From the NCBI GenBank assembly GCA_051294375.1, contig JBJCIZ010000239.1, forward strand, positions 5,062,711-5,126,710: a stretch of 64,000 nucleotides of DNA, in the 5' to 3' direction. Both the position numbers and the translations under genes were made by a program. Below the pieces are notes generated by a model. It was not told the DNA's origin, made no database searches, and saw only the letters and a program-made list of their open reading frames with translations. Positions 53,690-64,000 of the stretch are shown here, one piece after another. This stretch comes from Paraspadella gotoi (taxonomy: Eukaryota > Chaetognatha). The stretch's first letter is position 1; every line of letters starts with the position of its first letter.

Positions 53690-54349
53690 ATCGAAAATAT
53701 TTTAGGAATAGCTGGCTATCTTAAAAGTCTTACTCGTATTCGTACCTCACTCATAATCAGAGATTTAAAGTTTAAGATTTAAAGACTAGTAATTTTGTGA
53801 AGTATATCCTGAATTCTCCCAACGTATGGCAAAAAGTAACACAGCTCGTCCTGTCGTATTGAACTGTTAAATACTCGCTTTCCTGCTGTGAGATTCGAGT
53901 TCGATTCCCACACGGTCCCGCTGGTAAACTTTGTTGATTCTTGTTCTATCACGTCATTGACAGGTCGTGGTCCATTCAGGTTCGATACCGCTACCCCGTT
54001 TGCCCTTTCATTATTACATTATGCACAATTAAACCTATATAGGCATCGACGACGCCTGACAAAGAGTCCAAACTTAAAACATTTTATGAAACAATTTATC
54101 GGCGACGACTTCACTTACTTTTTTTAAGGTCGTCGGTTTACTATTCCAACTCGAAAACAATTCCAAGCTCAATTTAAAAAAAAAAAATACCGTTCCTTTC
54201 CTTTCGTTTAATGAAACATTTTAAAAAAATATATTTTGTCATAAAATATATTTGCTTTATTGGCATTTGTGAATTTTAGGATTGTTTCTATGGGAATATT
54301 AAATAAAGTTTTTTTTTGGTAAAGTACTGCAACATGCAAATGAGTTTTT
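53685..54349. other. AT-rich sequence, no gene seen
   Basis: Ordinary unique sequence with short open frames only. Confidence 0.4.
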
Positions 54350-54443
54350 GGTGAGTTGGATAAGACATGAGGAATAGGAGGAAAGAGAGAGACAGGAAGA
54401 GAGAGAAAGTGAGAGACAGAGTAAGAGAGGAGGATGGTGAAAT

Positions 54444-54480
<37 letters not shown>

Positions 54481-54530
<50 letters not shown>

Positions 54531-54978
54531 GAGAGATTTTAATTATGTTTAGGTCACAAGGGGATTCTTCTCAAGTCGAGAAAAGGCGGATCTTGAGTTT
54601 ACTTGTTGCTATTTATTTATTTATTTTAATATCACTAAAAAAGTAAATTACTTATGTTTGGATTTTTCATCTTTTCTCTATTATTATTTTATTTAGCGAA
54701 AAAGATTTGAATTTTGTTGAACAACGAATTTATTTCAAATTAATGAACGCTTGAGGATTACACGCCGAAACTTGTCCGCTCAATCAATAAACAACGAAAC
54801 GAAAGGGTGATTACACAATATTATTTTATTAAAATACATGAAGTAACTTTTAAAAATCTCAGTTTTCTCGCCTTTTTCTTTTTTTTATTGATTCATCAAT
54901 TCTTAGTTTTTCGTTTCATAATCATATTCGTGACTTTATCATCACGTTTGCTTTTTTGTCAGATTTGTTAAAGTGGAT

Positions 54979-55015
<37 letters not shown>

Positions 55016-55114
55016 GAGAAGAGATCACCACTTGGTTTCAGGAAGATCGCCTTTTCTCGACTTGAGAAGAATCCCCTTTGTGACCTAAACATAATTAAAT
55101 TCTTCTCTCTCTCA

Positions 55115-55165
<51 letters not shown>
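54481..55165. repeat. Inverted repeat with GA/CT microsatellite outer ends
   Basis: 54537-54594 and 55043-55100 are inverted copies (58 bp, two or three differences; TTAGGTCACAA, TCAAGTCGAGAAAAGGC). The left arm is preceded by (GA)n (54487-54536) and the right arm followed by (CT)n (55103-55165), so the microsatellites extend the pairing. About 450 bp of AT-rich spacer lies between. Confidence 0.85.
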
Positions 55166-55169
<4 letters not shown>

Positions 55170-57067
55170 CTTGAATTCATCTGTTGGACAGGTGTCATCA
55201 TTCAAGTATGAGCTTAAACGTTTTTAATTTACATCGATAGAAAGAAATGAATGATTATTTTATAAATTAATACTTACTTTGACATTGCGTAAATTTTTTT
55301 TTACTTCAATTTCAATTATTTTTTATTCTTTATATATTAATCAATTCACTATTCATTCACTTCTCATTAAACGGGACCTTAAATTAGTAGATTCAATTTC
55401 AATTGACAAAACGACTCTCTCTCTCTCTCTCTCTCTCCTACCAATTAAATGTCTTTTATAAGAATATATTACTTAATCAATCCTGAAAATAAAGATGATG
55501 ACGATGATGATGAAAATAATGACGATAACGTTTACAACGACGTCTAATACGAACATATATAGGAGGAAGAGGAAGAGGAAAAATCTAATGAATTCCGTTT
55601 TAATTAATGAAGAGGATAATTGCGGAAGACACAATTCGAGCGACGATAACGACGACGACGACGACGACGACGATGATGATTATGATGCCCAAACTTTGTA
55701 TGGAGTGAAGACCAGAATATTAACGAAGACGACGACAAAGACAATGAAAATGGCAATGACGTCGAGATTGCAGAGAGGAAGTAAAGGACATCAACGACAA
55801 AGACTACAAGTACAAGGTCAAGATTACAACGACAACAACAACGAAGACAACTAGAAGACAAAGAGGACATCGATGACAAAGACAAGGACAATGGCAACGA
55901 CGACAACGACGACAACGACGACGACGCCCCGGGCCAAAAAAAAAAAAGGAATTATAACCAGACACAACAAAAGATTCTTTGTTGGCTGTTTGTCTTCAAC
56001 GACTATAATCAAAACAATCTATTGAGCCGAATTATCCGCGACTCGGTAACAATCAGGATATTAGCGAAGGAGTTACGGAAAGAGGCTCGACTCCATGAAT
56101 CGCATTAACGAAAAGGAGTCCTACTTTTAAAGTGGCTTTCGAAGGAATTTTTTGGGTCAGAAAAGGATTTCTGGTATCAATTCAACCGAATAAACTGAAA
56201 CCTTTAAGAAAAAGAAGGGTGTGTGTCCTTTTTTTTTGTCAATAATTTAGCTAAGTTTGATCAGTGGAGCGTAGTTAAAAGTTTAGGGTATAGTAAAATT
56301 CTAAAAAAAAGTAAATAATAATTAATATAATACTAAATTCGACTAATTAATTTATTAAAAAAATATATATTTTAAAGAAATTTTTGTGATAAAGGTAAAG
56401 GAGTAGATGGAGGAGGAGGAAGAGGAGGAGGAAGAGGAGGAGGCGAAGAGTGAAAAAAGTTACTTTTCATTCATAAAAAAAAACTTTTTTTAAAATTAAA
56501 CTCGGAAGGGGACGAAGTTTACTAGTGGCGCCAGAGAGAGAGAGNNNNNNNNNNAGAGAGAGAGAGATAGTTGAAAAAAATTCTTTTTTTTTTCTCCTTT
56601 TTATTCTTCACACAAGTAGTAATTTTATCTTTCTATTATTTCCTTTTTTATTCGATATTCTTTAGGCTATACTTTTTAGAATTCTTCAAAGATGAAAATT
56701 CTGAAAATTTTAAAAAGTTTTGAAAAAAAAATTTTTATAACTTTTAAGACTTCAGAATTTGAGAATTAGGATCTAAATATTTAAAAAAAATTTCAAAGTT
56801 TTCAAAATTCTGAAACTTAAGCTGAAATAGAGCGCTTTTGGAAAATATGGTTCGGCCTTTCATCAACCCGTTATTCTCCTCCTCCTCCTCCTCCTCCCCC
56901 TCTTCCACTTTCTCTGGTCAAGTGTTGAGGTGGGAAAAAAGATTATGACTTTGATGATGGCGACTGCCTCTTTCAAAAACGAACATTAAGAAGACGAACG
57001 ACGAACGACGAACTACGATGATAACTCTTCTTCTCAGCTCGCGATGATTAAAAAGATGTCAGGTTTA

Positions 57068-57118
<51 letters not shown>

Positions 57119-57289
57119 TCGCCTTTTTCGACTCATCGGAAACTCGAGGGCCCCATGAGTCCTTCGACGGACTTTCCCCTCCCACGCATCCACAGACCGA
57201 TCCACACCCAACCCACCAAACTGTAAACCACGACCACATTACTTATTCACACACCTATCGGCTCTCTTTTCCCAGAGAGCCCCGTTTTT

Positions 57290-57462
57290 AGTCGGATCTG
57301 CTTATCAGCAGATCCCGACTCTATAATTCACTTTGTCGGTTCGTCGGTCCGCCCCCTCAATATTGTCGGGCACTCACTTATATCATGTTAGAACATCGAA
57401 TTATGATAAATTATGCAACAAAAATGATGTCCGGCTGTCCGTCCGTCCGTCCGTCCCACCTT
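57290..57462 (-). repeat. R2 hairpin-ended repeat, minus copy
   Basis: The terminal hairpin AGTCGGATCTGCT-TATC-AGCAGATC(C)CGACT (57290-57320) is nearly perfect. It is followed by the GTCGGTCCGCCCCCTCAAT part and, at the other end, GTCCGTCCGTCCGTCC. Confidence 0.85.
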
Positions 57463-57970
57463 AGCAAAACACTCCAATTACTCGTGATTGGATGGATGGA
57501 TTGGTATGAAATTTTGTGTGTGGGTAGGAAACTGTGTGATTGAGATGGATATGAAGTTTCGAGGGAATCGTGAGAGTGGAAATTGGTTTAAATAGAAAAA
57601 AAAATTTAAATATTTGAACGCCAATTGCTCATGAGTGGAGAGGGCAATTGATGAATTTTGGTATGTGGTAGAGAAAGTGTGTGTTGGCTGGATATAAAGT
57701 TTCGATGGATCGTGTGAGTGGAAATGAGTTAAAATGGAAAAAATAAAAGTCATTTAACTTGAAGTATTTTTTACTAAATTTACTCATAATTATTATGTTT
57801 ATTAAAAATGGATAGATAAATCGAAATTGAATTTCGAGTGTGGGTAGGAAGTATGTGATAAAGTGGATATAAATTTTTTGATGGAATTGTAGGAGTAAAA
57901 AGAGTTCAATTAAAACCAAAAACACATTTATTTTGAATTTTTTAAAGTTTTTTCTCTCTCTATCTCTCTC

Positions 57971-57999
<29 letters not shown>

Positions 58000-58001
<2 letters not shown>

Positions 58002-58315
58002 CCAAATATGCCAATTGACAAAAATATGCCAGTTGACCAAATTCTTAAAGTTGACCAAATTTGCCGGTTGACCAAATTCTGCAAGTTGATCAAGTTCTGC
58101 AAGTTGACCAAATTATGCTGTTGACCAAATTATGCCAGTTTGACGAAATTATACCAGTTGACCAAATTATGCGGTTAACACAAATTATCTTAATTGATCA
58201 AATTATGTCAGTTGACCAAATTATGTCAGTAGACCAAATTATGTCAGTTACCAAATTAGGTCAGTTGACCAAATTTTGCAAGTTGATTAAATTATGCAAG
58301 TTGACCAAGTTAGCT
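58000..58315 (+). repeat. 18-19-bp minisatellite, TTGACCAAATTATGCCAG
   Basis: About 17 tandem units, mostly 18 bp, so a plus-strand frame stays open and reads as repeated VDQIM words. Indels in the second copy (63060-63415) destroy the frame, so it is not treated as coding. Confidence 0.9.
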
Positions 58316-58676
58316 TATTAACACTTAATTATCGTAGCCACGATCCGACATTGTTTGCTCAAACTTGTTTTTTTCTCGACAAAAAGTAAAACTTTTAACT
58401 TTTACTCAATTAAGAAAACGTTAAAGATTAATCGCTAGGTGAGTCGTTTTATACAATTNNNNNNNNNNNNNNNNNNNNNNNNNNNNNNNNNNNNNNNNNN
58501 NNNNNNNNNNNNNNNNNNNNNNNNNNNNNNNNNNNNNNNNNNNNNNNNNNNNNNNNNNNNNNNNNNNNNNNNNNNNNNNNNNNNNNNNNNNNNNNNNNNN
58601 NNNNNNNNNNNNNNNNNNNNNNNNNNNNNNNNNNNNNNNNNNNNNNNNNNNNNNNNNNNNNNNNNNNNNNNNNNNN

Positions 58677-58782
58677 TGTGAGAGAGTCTTGATTGAAAGC
58701 TTGCAGACACAGAGACCTGCTATGTCATTAGCTTGTAAGAGTGATGGAGGACATAGTCAGTTCAAAGTCAGGAGGCAACATA
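58677..58782 (+). repeat. R1 repeat, truncated by an insertion
   Basis: Runs from TGTGAGAGAGTCTTGATTG to AAAGTCAGGAGGCAACA, then stops at TA where other copies continue with GGCAAGATAGC. Confidence 0.75.
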
Positions 58783-59104
58783 CAGGGTGGGACCCTATAT
58801 CAAGACAAAACTTAACGTCCTGCCCTGTCTGAACGATTTGAGATACGATAATAAAATGGGTGGCAACAGTTTTTTCTGGCTTTTTACTTTTATATACAAT
58901 AAAAGCAAAATACATTTTGAAACAATTACAAGGGGTCGTTGATGTTTTCAAAACATTTAGTCGTTTTTATGCGCGCGCATTGTATTGCATATTTGTCAAT
59001 ATTTTTAGTGGTCGTTTCTGAACATGACTGTTATGTTTTATCTTAAAATTACCATATTTTAAGTTTTTCATCACTATCCAAATTAAACCTATTTAATTAT
59101 TTTT
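58783..59104 (+). mobile_element. Probable mariner-type element, 5′ part
   Basis: Starts CAGGGTGGGACCCTATATC directly after a TA within R1, the form typical of mariner inverted ends. The opposite end lies beyond the gap and is not seen; no transposase frame. Contains the palindrome ATGCGCGCGCAT (58969-58980). Confidence 0.5.
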
Positions 59105-59129
59105 NNNNNNNNNNNNNNNNNNNNNNNNN

Positions 59130-59229
59130 CGTGAGGTTGGAATAAGACATGAGGAATAGGCAGCGAAAGAGAGAGACAGAAGAGAGCAGAAATGAGAGAC
59201 AGGATGTAAGAGAGGATGGATGGTGAAAT

Positions 59230-59262
<33 letters not shown>

Positions 59263-59974
59263 TAGATAGACTTAGAGAGAGAGAGAGAGACGATGCAGAG
59301 ACGAGAGAGTAGAGAGCAGAGAGAGTGAGAGCGATTTTAATTATGCTTTAGGGCTCAACAAGGGGATTCTTCCTCCAAGTCGAGAAAGACGCGGATCTTG
59401 AGCTTTACTTGTTCTGCCTATTTATTTATTTATTTTAATATCCACTAAAAAAGTAAATTACTTATGTTTGGATTTTTCATTCTTTTCTCTATTATGTATT
59501 TTACTTTAGCGAAAACAGATTTTGCAATTTTGTTGAACAACGAATTCTATTCAAATTATGAACGCTGAGGATTTAACGCCGAAGAACTTGTCCGCTCAAT
59601 CAAGTAAAACACAAAAGCGAAAAGTTGTGATTACCACAATCATTAATTTATTAAAATACCATGAAGTAACTTTTAAAAATCTCAGTTTTCTCGCCCTTTT
59701 TCTTTTTTTTATTGTTATCAATTCTTAGTTTTCGTTTCACTAATCATATCGTGACTTTATCATCACGTTTGCTTTTTTGTCAGAATTTGTTAAAGTGGAT
59801 TAGAGAGAGAGAGAGAGAGACGAGAGAGAGAGAGAGCAGAGATCGGAGATGAGAGGCAGAGAGAGAGGCTTGAGAGAGAGAGAGGAGAGATCACCCACTT
59901 CGTTTCAGGAAGATCGCGCCTTTTCTCCGACTTGGAGAGAATCCCCTTTGATGCTGACCTAAACATAATTTTAA

Positions 59975-60025
<51 letters not shown>

Positions 60026-62101
60026 GCTCTCTCTCTCTCTCCTTTTTTCTGAATTCATTCTGTTGCGACAGCTGTCATCATTAAGTATGAGCTTAAACGT
60101 TTAATTTACATCGGATAGAAAGAACATGAATTGATTATTTTATAAATTTAATACTTACTTGACATTGCGTAAATTTTTTTTACTTCAATTTCAATTATTT
60201 TTTATTACTTTATTATATTAAATCAATTCACTATTCATTCAGCTTACTCATTAAACGCGGACCTTAAATTAGAGATTCAATTTCTCAATGACAAAACGAT
60301 CTCTCTCTCTCTCTCTCTCCTACCAATTAAATGGTCTTTTTATAGAACTATATTACTTAATCAATCCTGACCAAATTCAAAAGATCGATGATCGATTGAT
60401 GATTGAAAATAATGACTGAAACGTTTACAACGACCGTCTAATACGAACATATATAGGCCAGGAAGAGAAGAGGAAAAAATCTAATGAATTCCGTTTTTAA
60501 TTAATGAAGAGGATAATTGCGGAAGACACAATTTCCGAGCGACGATAACGACGACGAGACGATCGACGATGATGATTATTGATGCTCCACATTTGTTTAT
60601 GGACGTGTGAAGACAGGAATATTAACTGAAGACGACGACAAAGACAATGAAAATCGGCAATGACGTCGAGATTGCAGATTAGGAAGCTTAAAGGACATCA
60701 ACGGGACAAAGACTACAATGTACAAGCCGTCAAGCATTACAACGACACAACAACGGAAGAACAACTAGAAAGACAAAGCAGGACATCGCTGACAAAACAA
60801 AGGACAATGGCAACGACTGACAACGACGACAACGACGACGACGCCGCCGGGCCAAAAAAAAAAAAGGAATTATAACAGACACAAACAAAAGCATTCCTTT
60901 GATTGGCTGTTTGTCTTCACGACTATAATCAAAACCAATCCCTATTGAGCCGGTAATTAATCGTGGACTCTACGGTAACACATCAGGCATATTAGCGAAG
61001 GAGCTTACGGAAGGAGGCTCACTCCCATGAATCGCATTAACGAAAAGGAGTTCCTTTACTTTTAAAGTGGCTTTCGAAGGGAATTTTTTTGGGTTCAGAA
61101 AAAGGATTTCTGGTATCAATTTCAACCGAATAAAACTGACAACCTTTAAGAAAAAAAAGGAAGTAGCGTGATGTCCTTTTTTGTCAATTAATTTTAGCTA
61201 AGTTCTGATCAGTGCAGAAGCGTAGTTAAAAGTCGTACGGATATAGTAAATTCTAAAAAAAAGTAAATAATAATTTAATATCAATACTAAATTCGACTAA
61301 TTATTTATTTAAAAAAACATATATTTTAAAGAAAATTTTTTGCTGATAAAGGCTAAAGGAGTAGATGGAGGAGGATGGGAAAGAGGAGGAGGAAGAGGAG
61401 GAGGCAGCAGTGAAAAAAAGTTACTTTTCATTCATAAAAAAAACTTTTTAAAAATTAAACTCGGAAGGCGACGAAGTTTACTAGTGGGCGCCACGAGAGA
61501 GGAGAGACAGAGGAAGAGAGCATGAGTAGAGACTCGGAGAGAGAGAGAGATAGTTGAAAAAAATTTCTTTTTTTTTTCTCCTTTTTATTTCTTCACACAA
61601 GTAGTTACATTTTATCTTTCTATGTATTTTCCTTTTATTTCGATATTTCTTTAGGCTATTACTTTTTAGAATTCTTCAAAGATGAAAATTTCTGACAAAT
61701 TTTTAAAAAGTTTTGAAAAACAAACTTTTTATAACTCTTTAAAGACTTCAGAAATTTCGAGAATTAGGATCTAAATATTTAAAAAAAAATTTTCAAAGTT
61801 TTCACAAATTTCTGAAACTTAAGCTTGAAATAGAGCGCCTTTTGGAAAATATGGTTCGGCCTTTCATCAACCCCGTTATTCTCCTCCTCCTCCTCCCCTC
61901 CTCCCCTCTTCCACTTTTCTCTGGTCAAGTGGTTGAGGTGGCGGACAAAAAGATTTATGACTTTTGATGATGGCGACTGCCTCTTTCAAAAACGAAACAT
62001 CTAAGAAGAGAACGACGAAACGACGAACTACGATGATAACTCTTCTTCTCACGGCTCGCGCATGATTTAAAAAAGATGTCAGGTTTAAACCCTGGGGAAA
62101 G

Positions 62102-62140
<39 letters not shown>

Positions 62141-64000
62141 TACGCCCTTTTTCGACTTCATCGGAAACTCGAGGCGCCACATGAGTCCTTCGACGGACTT
62201 TTCCCCTCCCACGGCATCCACAGACCGATCCACACCCAACCACCAAAACTGTAAACAGCGACCACATCTACTTATTCACACACCTATCGGCTCTCCTTTT
62301 TCCCAGGAGAGCCCCGTTTTTAGTCGGATCTGCCTTATCAGCAGATCCCGACTCTATTAATCACTTTTCGGTTCGTCGGCTCCGCCCCCTCAATATTGTC
62401 GGGCACTCACTATATACTCATGTTAGAACATCGAATTATGATAATTATGCCAACAAAAATTGATGTCCGGCTGTCCGCTCCGTCCGTTCCATCCCAACCT
62501 AGCAAAACACTCCAATTACTCGTGCATTGGATGGATGGGATTGGATATGAAATTTTGTGTGGTGGGTAGGAAACTGTGTGATTGAGATGGATATGCAAGT
62601 TTCGGGGCGGAATCGTGAAGTGGAAAATTGCGTTTTAAATAGAAAAAAAAAATTTAAATTATGAACGCCAATTGCTCATGAGTGGAAGAGGGCAATTGAC
62701 TTGAAATTTGTTATGATGTAGGAAAGTGTGTGATTGAGCTGGACTTATAAAGTTTCGATGCGAATCGTCGAGTGAAATGAGTTTAAAATGGAAAAAATAA
62801 AAAGTCATTTTTACTTGAAGTATTTTACTTAAATTTTACTCAAATTATATGTTTATTAAAAATTGGATAAAGATAAATCGAAATTGAATTCGAGTGTGGG
62901 TAGCGAAAGTATGTGCTAAAGCTGTGATATAAATTTTTTGATGGAATCTTAGGAGTAAAAAAGAGTTCAAATTTATAAAAACCAAAAAACACATTTATTT
63001 GAATTTTTTTAAGTTTTTTTTCTCTCTCTATCTCCTCTCTGATTGTGATTGATTGATTGATGATTGACCAAATTATAGCCAATTGGACAAAAATATGCCA
63101 CAGTTGACAAATCTTAAGTTATTAAATTTTTGCCGGTTGACCAGAAATTTCCAGTGAAAGTTTGATCAAGTTTCTGCAAGTTGACCCAAATTCATGGCCT
63201 TGCTTGACCAAATCTATGCCAGCTTTTGCAACGAAATTATACCAGTTGACCAAATATGCCGCGTTAACCAAAATTATCTTAACTGATCACAATATATGCT
63301 TCAGTGGACCAAATTATGTCAGTAGACCAAAGTCTATGTCAGTTTAACCAAATTATGTCAGTTTGACCAAATTATGCAAGTTGACTTAAATTATGCCAAG
63401 CTTGACACATTAGCCTCTATTACCCACTTAATTATCGTACGGCAGATCCGACATTCGTTTGTTCTCAAACTTGTTTTTTTCTCGACAAAAAGTAAAAACT
63501 TTTAAACTTTTACTCAATTAAGAAAACGTTAAAAGATTAATCGCTAGGTGAGTCGTTTTATACAATTTTGTACAATTCTTACAGATTATAGAATCGATAT
63601 ACCACTTCATTGATACAGAAGGCACTTACTCTGGGAGTGAATAAGCAAGACTGTGAGAGAGTCTTGATGAAAGCTTGCAGACACAGAGACTGCTATGTCA
63701 TTAGCTTGTAAGATGATGGAGGACACAGTCCAGTTCAAAGTCAGGAGGCAACATACAGGCGTGGGACCCTATATCAAGACAAAAACTTAACGTCCTGCCC
63801 TGTCTGAACGATTTGAGATACAGATAATAAAAAATGGGTGGCAACAGTTTTTTTCTGGCTTTTTACTTTTATATACAATAAACAAAATACATTTTGAAAC
63901 AATTACAAGGGCGTCGATTGATGTTTTCAAAACATTTAGTCGTTTTTATGCGCGCGCATTGTATTGCCATATTTGTCAATATTTTATGTGGTCGTTCTGA
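59130..64000. repeat. 4.87-kb block, copy 2, indel-rich
   Basis: Repeats 54350-59104 in order. Differences are dominated by extra single bases, often every 10-30 bp. 63565-63652 supplies sequence missing in the copy 1 gap at 58459-58676. It looks like an unpolished long-read fill. Open frames here are unreliable. Confidence 0.95.

Larger units (their letters stand above)
54350..59104. repeat. 4.75-kb block, copy 1
   Basis: The whole block recurs in order from 59130 to the window end. Contents: inverted repeat with microsatellite ends (54481-55165), GAY/GACGAC-rich stretch (55490-55930), an R3 tail (56822-56848), a GA run before a CCTTTTTCGACTC segment, R2 (minus, 57290-57462), the TTGACCAAATTATG array (58000-58315), R1 and a mariner-type end. 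Gaps at 56545-56554 and 58459-58676. No gene recognised. Confidence 0.95.

Noticed and set aside
57290-57462. Helitron 3′ end
   Set aside because: Terminal hairpin present, but no CTRR border and no 5′ TC end could be matched.
58061-58321. VDQIM-repeat protein
   Set aside because: Reading frame of an 18-bp minisatellite; not kept in the second copy.

Overview
The window is nuclear DNA of an animal, most likely an invertebrate; I cannot name the species. The background is AT-rich. It carries spliced genes with GT-AG introns, GC-rich exons, mariner-type and Penelope-like repeats, and an extreme load of microsatellites: (GA)n, (CT)n, (CGT)n, (ATT)n and (GAAA)n. It is draft sequence. N-runs lie at 175-199, 15662-15788, 16027-16051, 18264-18273, 18619-18829, 18913-19247, 19336-19504, 19618-19773, 21566-21590, 26103-26127, 34865-34964, 35493-35737, 36388-36418, 37179-37512, 39269-39501, 39672-39760, 43121-43451, 43854-44082, 52813-52837, 56545-56554, 58459-58676 and 59105-59129. 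Most of the long open frames here are microsatellite translations and are not annotated.

Layout. 1-2.0 kb: an edge duplication and a composite satellite of a 75-bp core plus GA spacers. 3.07-9.24 kb, minus strand: the one gene I recognise, a fukutin-family (LicD-fold) phosphoribitol transferase in about eight exons. It has an N-terminal membrane anchor, a DxD exon and a clear C-terminus. Its introns hold a mariner-type MITE, a foldback repeat and a tRNA-Lys-like sequence. 10-10.7 kb: two copies of a hairpin-ended repeat, one split by a 110-bp insertion flanked by a 12-bp target duplication. 11.2-12.95 kb, plus strand: a four-exon gene for a disordered protein of unknown function. 13.7-16.6 kb: a C-run and a 22-bp satellite. 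18.2-19.8 kb is mostly gap. 20-34 kb is AT-rich with repeats, a CCAAT-box cluster, a 1.5-kb duplication (22.7-25.9 kb) and a few weak exon candidates. 34.97-35.49 kb: a polyglutamine reading frame cut by gaps. 36-54 kb: repeats, several minisatellites and a GC-rich segment present twice. 54.35-59.10 kb is repeated as 59.13 kb to the end.

The repeated blocks look largely like assembly artefacts. Five of the six 25-N gaps have the sequence on one side repeated nearby. In the largest pair the second copy differs mainly by scattered one-base insertions and contains the sequence missing from gaps in the first, as an unpolished long read would. The same error type probably explains the frame breaks in the fukutin gene. 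I found no operon-like gene system, CRISPR array, rRNA gene or intact transposase. What deserves a second look is the fukutin gene, the uncharacterised four-exon gene with its exonic CCAAT array, and several apparently unclassified repeat families.
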